Of a stretch of DNA of 64,000 bases, positions 50,446-61,930 are shown in pieces. Both the position numbers and the translations under genes were made by a program. The notes beneath the pieces are model-generated. The model had not been told where the DNA came from, made no database searches, and saw only the letters and a program-made list of their open reading frames with translations. The stretch covers positions 65,310,755-65,374,754 of the forward strand of contig NC_057922.1 of NCBI RefSeq assembly GCF_018873765.1, written 5' to 3'. The DNA is from Telopea speciosissima. Taxonomy: Eukaryota; Streptophyta; Magnoliopsida; Proteales; Proteaceae. How positions within the stretch are numbered: the first letter of the stretch is position 1; each line of letters opens with the position of its first letter.

Positions 50446-50461
50446 GTTGTAGGTGTTGTTT

Positions 50462-50589
50462 TCAAGAGAGTGGTTTGGATTGGTTATGTATCAATTTTCA
50501 ATATTGAATATCAAGTGGAGATATAATCTGACATTTTTCATTATTGAATATCAAGAGAGTGGTTTGGATTGGTTATGTATCAATTTTCA
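50462..50589. repeat. 39 bp direct repeat, 89 bp apart
   Basis: The 39 bases at 50462-50500 (TCAAGAGAGTGG to TCAATTTTCA) recur at 50551-50589. The intervening 50 bp carries a second short repeat, ATTGAATATCAAG. Confidence 0.85.
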
Positions 50590-51627
50590 TATTTAAATTC
50601 AATAAAATACCTTGTCGCGTGTGTTGGCATGCATCTTCATTCTTGTGTGTCTATGCATGCCTACGTAATACCTTGAAATTGGATCTCTCCTAATTTTTAA
50701 CATTTTGTTCCGACACTAGGTGAATCCAAACTTAACATATGAACAAAGAACTTCCACACAAAGTTAACCACTACAAGGTAATTGATAAAATGGATTATGG
50801 GGAGCTTTTAAAACAACGTAAGAGTCAACGATAACAAATATTGGAAAATTTTGTGTCACTTTCCAGCATACTTATATGCGCTCTGCATTTATTTGTGCTA
50901 TGTGGAAAAATGATGCAACAATTCTGATGTTGAATATGTTAAAGGACCATATGTCTACCATCCTTTGGATTTCATCTATTTCATAAATCTCCCCTGTTTT
51001 TTGAATGCATGATTCATACAAATGTGCCCCTACCGTTAGATGAGAACAGTTAAGTGATGATGTCATCGCCCAAATATTAACTGAATGGCCATAATACCCT
51101 TAATAAAAGTGCTTTTACATATTTACCCTCATTTGTTTGAAACACCCCCTCTCTCTCTCCGCATCTCTGTGGATAAGGAACATCTCCATTCGCCTTCTCA
51201 AACTCGCACACGAACATTTCACCAAGCTACCACCATCACCTTTGGGGATCACCTGCAACTTGGACTTGAGATGCATGTAGAACTTATCGTCTCAGCTAAA
51301 ATTATAAAACCCAGAGAAGCCCTTACAGAACTTATCTTCTCAGCAAGGTAAGTGACAGCAGCAAGTCTAGAAGAATCTCCTCTTCAGTTCAGTCTTTACA
51401 TATCGATAATGGCGGAGAATTTTTTGGCTAATTAAGAATGAGACTTTAGTCTCACATCGGTCACGTAGTGTGCCGTTGTTGGGTTTATAGTATTGAATGG
51501 AACTCTCTCCGCCCTGAAACTCAAGCTTTTTAGGTTGGATTGAATCAAATATTATCAAAGCTGGGGAAGTTGATGCAGTGAATTTAGTATCACATCCATC
51601 GTGAGGGCTGAGAAATAAAAGCAGCAA

Positions 51628-51751
51628 GGAGAGTTAATGCAGTGAGTGCAATTCCATGACCGAGAACTATAGGTTTAGGCTCACAGTAGGGAGAATTAAT
51701 GCAGTGAGTGCAATTCCATGACCGAGAACCATAGGTTGAATCTCACGTTAT
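51628..51751. repeat. Two-unit 62 bp tandem repeat
   Basis: Units 51628-51689 and 51690-51751 share TTAATGCAGTGAGTGCAATT and CCATGACCGAGAAC in the same spacing. A weaker preceding trace (TTGATGCAGTGAATT) lies at about 51570. Confidence 0.85.
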
Positions 51752-52250
51752 GAGAACCGAAAAGTAAAAGTAGCTAGCAGGGAGAGTCGTGCAGCTCCAT
51801 GCTAGGAATGACTCTGTTCTGTTGGATTTTTATCCTCTCAAGTTCCTCACCTCCCAGTTTAAAATCACAACATGTGATACTTTTTAATCCAACGGTCATA
51901 TATGAGAGAATCCAATCCTAACCTAACCTGATTCTTCTCTCTTTATTTTTTTCTAATTAATAAAGAAAATCCTTGTAGGGTGGTTCGTCACCGGAAGGAG
52001 GAGGAGAAGAAGACAATGATGAAGAAAAATGAAGAAAGTGGGTCCCACTTTTGTGATTTAAATTAATTAAAAAAAATAAAGAGAGAAGAATCACATTAGG
52101 TTAGAGTTAGGTTATGGTTGGATGCTCTCATGATCGTTTAATCAAAAAGTTCCACAAGTCATTATTTTAAGGAAGATACTTGTGAGGAACTAGGAGGTGG
52201 GGGGCTTGAGAGAATAAAAATCCCCGATTTTTTTGTTTTTTTGGTAAAAA

Positions 52251-52429
52251 AGGATCTTTATCCCCTGTGGTTCTCTATTCAGTACAGTTCCTACAAATCC
52301 TCTTATAGAGGGCAAAAATGATCACTTTACTCCCTATCCGAATACACTGCCTAGATGGGTCTACCCCCTCATATTAGAGGCACTAGAGAATTGTACCGGA
52401 CAGTGAATTGCAGAAGATAATTTTCCAAA
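52251..52429. mobile_element. Hairpin MITE upstream of SSL copy 2
   Basis: The left end GGATCTTTATCCCCTGTGG and the reverse complement of the right end (GATAATTTTCC) pair loosely, and inner parts share TTAGAGGCACTAGAGAA with the element at 48590. No clear duplication was seen. Confidence 0.5.
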
Positions 52430-52705
52430 AAATCCCTGTTCATATAGTACAAAGTAGATTTCTTTTTCCTCTTTAGTGACCACGCCAGTCCAGCAGGACG
52501 CGTGCTTTCCTTTGTCCATTTCTGTTTCTGTTCTTTTCCTGCTAGTCTCTCTACTTATTATTAATTTCTTGAAATCCTTCAAAGCTACCTACCAATGGGC
52601 TTCACCCCTCCACCACCCATTCTCTTATCTTATTTTTTCTAGTATAACTTTCAGGGTTTCAACTTTCAAGTTAATCAAATCGCCCAATTAAGAGCCACGA
52701 AGGCC

Positions 52706-52724
52706 TCACACACACACACACACA
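52706..52724. repeat. (CA)n microsatellite touching the SSL copy 2 start codon
   Basis: A CA run of about nine units ends directly at the ATG of copy 2 (52724-52726). Copy 1 lacks it and has CTCACGCTC there. It is therefore newer than the duplication or has expanded in one copy. Confidence 0.9.
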
Positions 52725-55700
52725 TGTCGACCTTACGAAGCATTTTCCTTGTGTGCTTACTGGCTTTCCTGCTAAAAATCATTTTCTTCTCGCCCATATC
52801 CATATCTCCTGGGAGAATCCAGTTTCCTCCTCCACCATCATCGCCGCTGCTCCTCTCCACCAACGATTACTTACAGGTCAGACCATGTCCTCGCCTCTCA
52901 TTTGAGCTTGACTATATCTGTGTAAGCATTCTAATTAATTAATTAGTTGGTTTATATATTAATAATAATGAGCTCAGTTAATGAGTTTTATTATTAAGAG
53001 AATAATAAGAGAAGGATTCATTTCTATCCATCAAAATTCCTCAAATGATCTTGATTCCCAACTAAGTTTTTGAAAGGCCCTGCTAAACCAGATAAGGTAG
53101 TAAGAAGATAAAGGCTGTGCTCCAGTTGAGGACCACATCTATATCTCAGAAAAGTGTTTTCCATAAAGCCTCTTTTTCTGATTAGGTGTAACATGCCCTA
53201 AAAGACTTTCCTTTGTAGAGATGTTATAATAGTCCCACAGAAGTTTGTTCACGTCCTTAATTGGTGCCTTCATATACTTGAGTAGTTATCTTTACTTAAT
53301 TTACAATATAGTATCAGAGTCAAGACTCTTTTGTTATTCTCCATTGTCTGTCAACATGTAGATCGACCTACACGTGAGATAGAAAGTTGAGATATTGCGG
53401 ATTGTTAAGGTCCTTTGTGCCTTCATATACTTGAGGAGTTATCTTCAACCTTAAGGTTTTGGATTGGACTCTCCAATTAACACCTTCCTTTAGGCTACAC
53501 TCTTTTTGGCATAAAATTTTACTTAAAAATTTTTCCTTGATAGATTTTATTTCGTAAATGTAAACTTTTATATGTTCAAAAGTTTTTCAATGTTTTTTTT
53601 TCCCTAAAAAAAAAAACATTGAAATACTTTTGAACATGTCAAATTTGTTGAAGTGAAAATTTTCAACCGAAACAAACAGTTTTAGGGAAACACAAACCTC
53701 GGTTTTGTGGGCATTTTTTTTTCTTTTGATTGACTATGAAGAATCACTATAATTAGGATTCGGATCCCCTGCGGCTTGGGGTTGAGCGACCATCGTGTTG
53801 TGTTCAACTCCTAGGCCACCACGTCAGATTATATACCAATCCGTTGGAGCTCGTCTACCAACCATTGGATCATCATGGAATCCAATGTGGTGGCTTGGGA
53901 GTTGAGCGTAGCACGATGGCTGCTCAACCCCAGGCCGCACAGTATCCAAGTCCCTATAATTATGCCCAATTTAAATAAATTTTCTCATAAAATGTTTTTA
54001 TTGGAAGTAGAGAGTGACCAAAGTTGGAGAAGGATCACTAGAGGACCCTGAAGATGTGTGCATAGACAAAGAAGGCATTATTTACACAGCTACAAGAGAT
54101 GGTTGGATTAAAAGAGTGCATGGAAATGGGTCTGTAGAAAATTGGAAGATGATCGGCGGTCAAGGTTTGCTTGGAATCACAATGTCAGCTGATGGTAGTG
54201 TTCTTGTATGTGATGTTGACAAGGTGAGAGTTAGACACGTATTTTACCATGACATTAACATATGGGAGAATGTTCTCTGTGCCGCAGAGCAGCCTGCGCC
54301 TAGGCACATGGACAGCCTGTGCAAGGCGCAGGGTGGTCATTGCACCCACCCTCATGTGTCTGGGTGCAAGTTGCATTGCGGCACAGAGAACAACGCCCCT
54401 TAACATATATGCATTTCTATATGGCCAGTGCTTAGGAAAATTTTGTTCTATTTTTATATATCAATTGGGTCTCTCCACCTAATAGCTTAAGTTGTTAGGA
54501 TTCGATACTTTTAACACTCCTCCCCTCTTAAAAAACCAGTCCAGAGTCCAGACCCCAATTTTTGAAAATTGGCTGTCTTCTATCATACACTCAATCTCAT
54601 AGACAGATAAAATTTTGCTATTATTAATGCATGGGGCAGGGCTTGCTAAAGGTTGACCACGACAGTGTAACGATGCTTACTTCCCACATTAACGATTCAA
54701 AAATAAGGTAAACTAACTTATCTTCGATCTCAAACTTCTAAGTCTCTCTGCAATAACCTTAAATGTATGTATAGACTAATTATATATATTTAGATGGGGT
54801 TTTCTATTGAATTAAAGGATTTAATAATAAGGAAGGGTTTTCTGTGAATGTTTACCTTTCTAAACAGCGCTGTTTATCCTTAATTATTAATTGTTGTTAA
54901 TTGTAACAGTTTTGTTGATGATGTTATCGAAGCATCAGATGGTAGTGTGTACTTCAGTGATGCAAGTACTAAATTTGGATTTCATAGTTGGTATCTAGAC
55001 GTGCTCGAGGGAATTCCTCATGGGCGACTTCTCAAGTATGATCCTCAGACCAAGGAAACAACATTAGTGTTGGATGATCTCGGATTCGCAAATGGTGTAG
55101 CACTCTCACAGGACCAAGATTTTCTGGTTGTCTGCGAGACATGGAAGTAAGAACCCAAAAAACCAATTCCATATTTTACATCAAGTTTGGCTTTCAATTC
55201 TACTTTTAACTTTGAATACATTTTATTCACAACCAAACATAGGAAATTAAGGACTCTAAGGACTAACTATGACCACCCTACCTCCTGCCCGAAAACACTG
55301 CAGAACATGGGGTCTACTTCCCCTTATTAGAGGAATTGGAGGTGATAATTATTATAAATTTTCATTTGATAGCAGCCCAACCCAACACAGAAAACAACAA
55401 CCATTAGCGTAGCACACTGTATTGGTATTAGCGATACCGGCCGCTAATACCGATACTGATATCGAGACATATCAGTGATACAAGCCGATTCCAGATCAAA
55501 AACAAAAATCACTTTTTAACTGTAAAGTATCGGGTGTAAAGCCAGATATGTGTTGTTCAGGTCCTTGGTGCTATTCACTAGCGATATTATTGTTAGTGAT
55601 TTGGGTAGAACTCATCGTCTAAAACTAACCATTAAAGACAGGATGCCCAAGTATCTATTAACCCACTCACATCCCTTTTCATATTCGATGTACGTGGACT

Positions 55701-56423
55701 ATTTTTTTCGCTTTCTACGTGGAACCCCTACAATTACAACTGTGGATGAGGTGCAATTCAATATAATATTCATATATACTCGAGGAACTATCATAATGTG
55801 AGACTATAACTCCTCCCAACATCTCAGCACAGTTCATTGATTAGGATTCCTCAGTACAAACTTTCATTTCTGTTTTTTTGTAACCACTGTAAGATTCCGG
55901 TGTCTGAAGCATTGGCTGAAGGGAGAGAGCAGAGGGAAGACAGAGATCTTCATTGAGAACCTTCCCGGTGGCCCTGATAACATCAATCTTGCACCAGATG
56001 GGTCTTTCTGGATTGCCCTCCTTGAGGTAATAAGTAATCACTGGATTGTCTCATTCTTCTCGATCTGTTGTAACCCACTCTTCTTATTTTGGTCTACCGG
56101 CCACCAGAACTAACTAAAGAGCAAATTGTGTATTTATTTGGATGTTTTTGCAGTTAAGGACTAATACATGGTTAAACTTTGTTCACACATCAAAGTTAGC
56201 CAAGCACCTGGTTGCAAATTTTCCAAAGCTGGTTGATCTACTTAATGGAGCAAAGAGAAAAGCAATGTCTGTGAATGTTGGAACCAATGGGGAGATCATT
56301 AGGAAGTTTGATGATCCAAATGGGAACGTTATGTCCTTTGTTACTTCTGTTCTTGAGTTTGAGGGTCACCTCTACTTGGGAAGCTTGAACTCCAATTTCA
56401 TTGGAAAATTACAGTTAAAATGA
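52724..56423 (+). CDS. Strictosidine synthase-like protein, tandem copy 2
   Basis: Six exons with the same sizes as copy 1 except the last: 52724-52876, 54011-54223, 54640-54707, 54910-55146, 55894-56026 and 56154-56423 (stop TGA), giving about 357 residues. The protein differs from copy 1 at scattered sites: for example ENWKMIGGQGLLGIT against EDWKMIGGQTLIGVA, and VLDDLGFANG against VLDGLGFANG. It ends at KLQLK, four residues earlier. The hydrophobic N-terminus, the propeller repeats and the PDNINLAPDGSFW motif are intact. Whether the catalytic Glu of true strictosidine synthase is kept cannot be settled by eye. Intron sizes differ because of MITEs. It looks functional and is a probable recent duplicate. 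Confidence 0.92.
53571..53640. repeat. Foldback in SSL copy 2, intron 1
   Basis: TATGTTCAAAAG, then TTTCAATG and a T run, is followed a few bases later by an A run, CATTGAAA, and CTTTTGAACATG. The near-perfect arms of about 28 bases have a short loop. It may be a remnant of a small foldback element. Confidence 0.75.
53756..53953. mobile_element. Mutator-type MITE with an empty site in the paralogue
   Basis: A 198 bp element with ends GGATTCGGATCCCCTGCGGC and, reversed, GGACTTGGATACTGTGCGGC. The perfect 9 bp repeat CTATAATTA flanks it (53747-53755 and 53954-53962). The arms continue through GGGGTTGAGC and CCATCGTG. In SSL copy 1 the matching intron position (about 46486-46496) reads ATCACTATAATTATG with a single CTATAATTA, so the target is unfilled there. 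Confidence 0.92.
54264..54399. mobile_element. Mutator-type MITE in SSL copy 2, intron 2
   Basis: A 136 bp element with ends GGGAGAATGTTCTCTGTGCC and, reversed, GGGGCGTTGTTCTCTGTGCC. It is flanked by the perfect 9 bp repeat TTAACATAT (54255-54263 and 54400-54408). It is the same family as the element at 14396-14535, sharing the GGTGGTCATTG phrase. Confidence 0.9.
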
Positions 56424-56784
56424 AAAAAAAGGAAGAGTTATACACTTATACTGGTATGTATAGTATCAGATCAGATCTCCTTGGGCTTGGTAGGGTTAGT
56501 TCTGGCAAGATTGGTTTAACAGATGGTGTAAGGAAAGTCAGAGGACAAATAAATTAATAAATGAGATGGACTTTAATAAATAAAATCTACTCTCACATGG
56601 TGTGCATAATACTGCATATCAGCTTGTGGATGTGGAAATGAGGGAAGCAAAACCATTACACTTGCAGGTTCAAATGATGCTGTGGCATCCGAGCCCGGAT
56701 CACCTACCCGTATGTGTGTTTCACATACGTGTAGGTGCTTACATGTGTTATATTGACTTTTATCAATGTTATTTTATATAAACC
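56424..56784 (+). other. 3' flank of SSL copy 2
   Basis: The likely 3' UTR, with AATAAA-type signals near 56577 and the CTCACATGGTGTGCAT segment shared with copy 1. Beyond it the similarity to copy 1 continues through a CACATACGTGTAGGTG segment. Confidence 0.55.
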
Positions 56785-56990
56785 TCAAGGGGTTAGCGCA
56801 GCTGGCGTGGGTTTGCTTGGCTGGTTGAGGATGATGTGCTTCGGTCACGAAGTCCCAAGTTCATGTCCCCACAAATGAAGAGTTACACGGGGTGGGGGAA
56901 GGCTTCGTGTAACCGGGGTTTTCCTTTGGGCCTGACCTGTAAACCTGGGCAGGTTCAAAGGTTTTCTTGTTAGCCAAAAGGAGAGAGAAA
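56785..56990 (+). mobile_element. tRNA-derived SINE
   Basis: The start GGGGTTAGCGCAGCTGGCGT fits a tRNA box A, and AAGTCCCAAGTTCATGTCCC about 60 bases on is a loose box B. A GC-rich body with GTGTAACCGGGGTTTTCC follows, a layout typical of plant SINEs. The 3' end near GTTAGCCAAAAGG is approximate and no target-site duplication was found. Confidence 0.65.
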
Positions 56991-58294
56991 GAGATGGCAA
57001 TGATGGTGAAGAAATGATGGAAAAGAACTATCAAGTCTATATTCCTTTCGACAAATAGGGAAGGTGTTCTCTGTCCGGGAGGATGGCCCTTGCACTAGCA
57101 CAGGAGCCAATGGGAGCATGTGTGGAAGCATTTGTCTGGATGACATTTTCGTCTTTCACGGGAGGCAGGCCAATACTCCAGGATAGAGTTACTTTTCGCA
57201 ACAAAATATTAGGAATTGCTTGGTGGGAAATATTTGTCACCTCTGAACACGGTGACATGCATTTTAATTAGGGTCCTAATCTTACCACATGTAAGAATGA
57301 TGTTACAAATCTTTTGGTTGGATATCTAAGGAACGGCCTAAAATTTGCCACATCAATTCTCAACCTCAAATTCAATCATTTACTTTTCTATGAAAATGCA
57401 TCCCATTGTTTATTTTACCACATGTACAAGTTTGATCGGTGAAGTAAACATGTAAACAAGGAAACTTGGGGCCTACTAGTCCACAAAATTTTGAGTTCCT
57501 TTAATAGACTTAGTAACAAGCAATTAAACCGAACAATATAGGTCTAAAAAGTAAAATTTATGTTATTAAAATACAATACAAATTTTTGAAAAATAATTAC
57601 CATTTTTAATTTTTGAATAATGTTTTCAAGGAAAAATAGTGACTTCTAGTCCATGATACAACTTTAAACCAACCACATCATATGATCGATACTTTCCCTC
57701 ATCAACCATGCCATAATATACTTTCACATCATGTACAATAAAAATTTATAAATACCTAAAAAATATATTTAGCAAATAAATTCAGGTTAAAGGTTGTTTT
57801 CATAGCCTATCAAACTAGGATCCGAAGTCAAACTCCTATTTGGACTTTGATTTTGGATAATCTGATAGTGACATTATATTTAAATGACCTAAAATAGATT
57901 GTACCAAGTTTCATGACCGTATTTGGTCAAAAACCCACCAAAACCAACTACCGATTAAAAAAAAATACACCAACTCGCCAACATCTCAAGATCGGCTTTT
58001 TGGCTAGAACCATGCACCAGACATGCCATGTGGCAAAATTAGGTGAGCCACCCGACCATGTTTAGGTGGGTGAACAGCCCAGCCATCCTGAAAAACACAA
58101 GACTAAGGATGATTGAATGAAGACTGGTAAAAAGAACTTTCCCCCAATGTTGCATACTAACTACTATATACAAGTATACAACAACTGAAAACTTGAAATA
58201 CATCTCCCAAAGACTAAATTTTGTATTTCATCTACCGTTATTTTACAGAAGCCGCCCCATCAGTTCTTTTGGGTATCGCATGTTCCAATTTGCG
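56991..58294. other. Intergenic between SSL copy 2 and lipase gene
   Basis: No gene recognised. 57068-57180 belongs to the dispersed family at 16360 (GCACTAGCACAGGAGCCAAT). The rest is AT-rich. The stretch next to 58294 should hold the lipase 3' UTR on the minus strand. Confidence 0.45.
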
Positions 58295-61200
58295 CTACAA
58301 GATCTCTTCTCTAATAACTTCTCCCTTACAATTAGCATCGACAGAAGCTTCTTCCTCCTCGAGGTCATTAATCAATTGTTCTATCTGTTTCTTATAAGCA
58401 GGCATGAAGTGATCACTGATCATGGTTTGTGAAAGCCTCAGCTTACTGTAAAGAAACCTCGATGTCAAAAAAATCTTAACTTTAGCCCCTTCCTGCTGCT
58501 GGTTATTGGATGTGTCCTCAGCATTTACAGTAGTTTCACCTTCAAATTCAGGCCCATCTGAGTGGAGGGTAACAATATGCATGATCTTCCCAGGAGGGAA
58601 AAAGCGGTGTGCTTCCTTCATTTCTGGAGCAGATATCTCTTGTGAGTCCCCACCAATTTCAGAGATGGCTGCTTCCTCTTCTTCCCTAATCTCTGCGGCC
58701 ACATCACCTTCTTCACCTTCTTTCCTTCTGTAGAGCTCCTGCTCAAGTTCCTGCCACAATTCAACTTCAGTCATTCGGTCTTCATGTCTGCCACTTTCCA
58801 TGAGGTCCTCACCGTCATCCACGTCGTCGGTGTGTTGACTAATCTCATCTGAGTGATGAGAGCATTCAATCTCTGATGCCCATTCCATACCTTCAGATAT
58901 AGATGCTGGTCGTTCTGTTTCAACTGTAGTAGTGATCTCACAGGATGAGAGAAGAGGTTCAGCAGTTTCTGCTCTTGTTGAAGATTCCATTGACCTACTG
59001 TCTTCTTGTGGGTTTGAATGTGTATAAGTTCCCTGATTACGAGCCCCCATGCATGACCAGGAGGATAAGCGAAGAGCTGGACGTGACCATGCAGCCTGAG
59101 CCATGCACTGGGCTCTCCTCATCACCACCTGCAAACAAGCAAATTATTATAAAGAATAAAAAATTGGTGTACAGTTAATCAGACAAATGTCATAAGATTA
59201 AGTCTTCCCAAATGTTATACACCAATTTTTGAACCCATCTTGTGACAGAATGCCTGAGAAAGAATTATGAGGTATAGTTTTGACCACACAAGGTAGCAAA
59301 ACAGCTATCGTTGTGTGAATGTCTCAACATGCTCATCAAACCTGAACGGCTGAACCTCAGTCAGTATAATGCATATAATATACAGCATGGACACTCACAA
59401 TAAATTCTAGTGTCATACTCTGTTACAGGTTTCTATGATTATTTAATCCTGACAATGTCCTCATCATTTGAGTATAAAATTTAGCACTTTTAACTCTTTT
59501 TTTTTGCATATTTTGTTATTTCTTTCCTTTTGGGGTATATATAGCATATTGTAGCAAATCTCATCTTTAATAATTTGTTTCCTTTTCCATAACATTCTTT
59601 TCTAATAGATGACAGATTTTATCAGAGAAAAAAATAGGACTACAAGGACTAGGATAAAAATAACCAGAAAATTGACAGCCCAGAATTAAGCAATTGGATA
59701 TGGCCCCAAGAACAGAAGAGATCTGTCCTCCCCAGACTTGGCTAACTCATCACCATAGTTGTCACGGCGCCCAGGCGAACCAAGGCGGTCGTGGGGGGTA
59801 AATTAAGGCGACACCAACAAGGCGCCTAGGCATCGCATAGGTAACCAAGGCGCCCCCTCAAAAAAAATTGACCAGAGCACCTAGGCGTCGCCTTGACAAC
59901 TATGGTCATCACCCAATTTATTTACTGTTAATATTAAAATTCCATGTATATATCCTAAGTTTTAGCCAACATATTTGTTAAGTACTAAAATCCAGATCTG
60001 TTACCCCAGAATTGGCTGATTTAAGTATAAATATATTGAATGGATAAACCCATCCATAATTGTTCCGAATTTTGAGACATGAACTCTCTCTCTCTCTCTT
60101 TCTCTGGGTCAGGGGGGGGGGTTTGAGAGAAGGGCAAAATTTTCAAGAAACAAATTTTTGGTCACCTGTCTCCTAGTGTTGTATCTATACAATGCCTGCT
60201 TGCCTAAGCAGAAAGGCTTACCTGTGTGCCATTGGAAACAGGGCGTAAAATTGCCCCCGCACCAGCAACTGTTGCTCTAGCACTAGCAATGGAGGGAAGA
60301 CGAGAACCCAAGGCAGAAGCAGAACGATATACTGTGCTCAGAATTCTTGTTTGCTCTATCTGATTTCTCAAATCATTTAGCCATGCAGAAGCTGTTACCT
60401 GCACAAAAAAACCTATAAGAAAAAATACATATAGTGGCTAAAGGGCATACGGAGCATCCAACATTCGGGCCAAGTTGGTTGCAGCTATCCAAATTCTACA
60501 GGTTGCTTTTGCCAGAGAAGTGACTCAGCCAAATTTAATTTAATTTCCTATTCAAGTTGCAATGATTATCCCATGTGTGTGACATTGTTCTATTGCCAAG
60601 CAGCTACTGCCAGAGAAGCGACTCACCCAAAAATAATTTAATTTCCTATTTAAGTGGCAGACCATGTGTGTCATTGCTCTATTGGTTAAGTATTGCCTAT
60701 CTGATAAAAGATACAAAATTTTATATCTTGCCCAGCAGCCAAGGGCATGGTACGAAATTCCATTCATGAAGTACTACAACATAGTAGTCATTTCAAATGA
60801 GAAGAGAGAAATCCAGCAGAAGAGTTTTGGGAGGGCGAGGGAGAGCAAAATTTGTCCAGAATGTGGAGCTTTGATTGCTAAAAATTGACTACTTTTTAGA
60901 GGTCCATGCATCAGATTTACTGTAAAAACCATGCAAGGACATAATTGAATAAATAAAAAGTAACTGCAGATACAGTGAACAAGTAAAGGGCACAAAGCAA
61001 CTTTTAATATCAAGGGCCCTCTTTGCACCAATCACAAAACCAAAATTAGGCTTCCAGAGCTACAAAGAGGAATGTATACCCCAGGGATCTGCAAAATATT
61101 AAGTAATTGTTTTTCCTATTCCTTGACAGATGGAAAATTAGCAACACAGAAATAGAAATTATCACGGATAAGAGTTGAGGTACCTCAGAGCGTAAATCAT

Positions 61201-61615
61201 CAACTGAAGCAGGTGAGAATGTAGGCACCAAATCAGCTCCATTAATTACTGAAGTGAGAAATTCATTTCCTGACTCTGCTAATTCCCAAGTCATACAAGC
61301 AGCTGCAAATTTGATTTCTAGTAAGAACTGGAGTAAAGATTGAGAAAGTACAACATAAGACATAGAAGAAGTAAGTAAATGAACATTACACCAAACATGG
61401 GTATGTGTACCATGAAAGAAGAGGTTCTGAATGCAGATCATAATTTAAGTACAAGTATAAAACATTTCAAAGCATTCAGAGAAAGGTTCTCAGATATACA
61501 ATGAACACAAACCTGGTGCAAATGTCACACAAGTGGTCATTGAGAACTCCTGTTGCTCACGTAATGTATATGTTAAAATTGCTGCAGTTCCTCCCCCCAA
61601 GGAGTGTCCAACAAT
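58295..61615 (-). CDS. Class 3 lipase (alpha/beta hydrolase), C-terminal part
   Basis: Minus-strand exons, in coding order: 61615-61513, 61302-61184, 60398-60222 and 59128-58295 (stop TAG). Phases agree, giving about 410 residues. The first visible exon carries IVGHSLGGGTAAILTY, with the nucleophile elbow GHSLGG (catalytic Ser). The next has CMTWELAESGNEFLTSVING followed by ADLVPTFS, which holds the likely catalytic Asp, then DDLRSEV. The third has LPSIASARATVAGAGAILRP. The long last exon is acidic and low in complexity, then ends with HRFFPPGKIMHIV and RLSQTMISDHFMPAYKK. This layout matches Arabidopsis At3g14075-type lipases (mono/diacylglycerol lipase-like). The N-terminal exons, with the substrate lid region, were not found between 61616 and 64000 and probably lie beyond the window. 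Membrane association is unknown. Confidence 0.88.
59755..59905. mobile_element. hAT-type MITE in a lipase intron
   Basis: A 151 bp element whose ends ATAGTTGTCACGGCGCC and GCGTCGCCTTGACAACTAT form an inverted repeat, flanked by the perfect 8 bp repeat TCATCACC (59747-59754 and 59906-59913). It has AAGGCG and GGCGCC-rich arms. The terminal CATAGTT/AACTATG is shared with the 2.3 kb element at 37770-40054. Confidence 0.85.
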
Positions 61616-61930
61616 CTACATGAGTCCAATAGAGAAATTATTACTATAATGTTCAGTATAATTATCGGAACAACAGTAACTATAGCAGAAAATCCTGAAT
61701 AATAAATCAAAAGCAGTCTGATAACATCCAATACAGAGTAAAAGCTACATTTGCTTTTGAACAGAAGATATGTACCATGACAGCACCTCATATTCTAAAA
61801 AACAAAAGACTCAGTCTGGTTCATTCGTCAGGCAGGACCATGTAGATGTCAATGGTTCAGAATAATTGATGCATCAAATGACCAATTCTGACACGTATGG
61901 CAACAGATTCAACGGACACATCTACTACCA

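Larger units (their letters stand above)
50590..52723. other. Intergenic upstream of SSL copy 2
   Basis: No gene recognised. It contains a 62 bp tandem repeat (51628-51751) and a hairpin MITE (52251-52429). The last about 180 bases share TTAATTTCTTGAAATCC and GTTTCA-rich sequence with the region upstream of copy 1 and should contain the promoter and 5' UTR. Confidence 0.5.

Noticed and set aside
61768-61792. A 19 bp candidate micro-exon on the minus strand with good splice-like borders
   Set aside because: It gives no peptide resembling the lipase family at that position.
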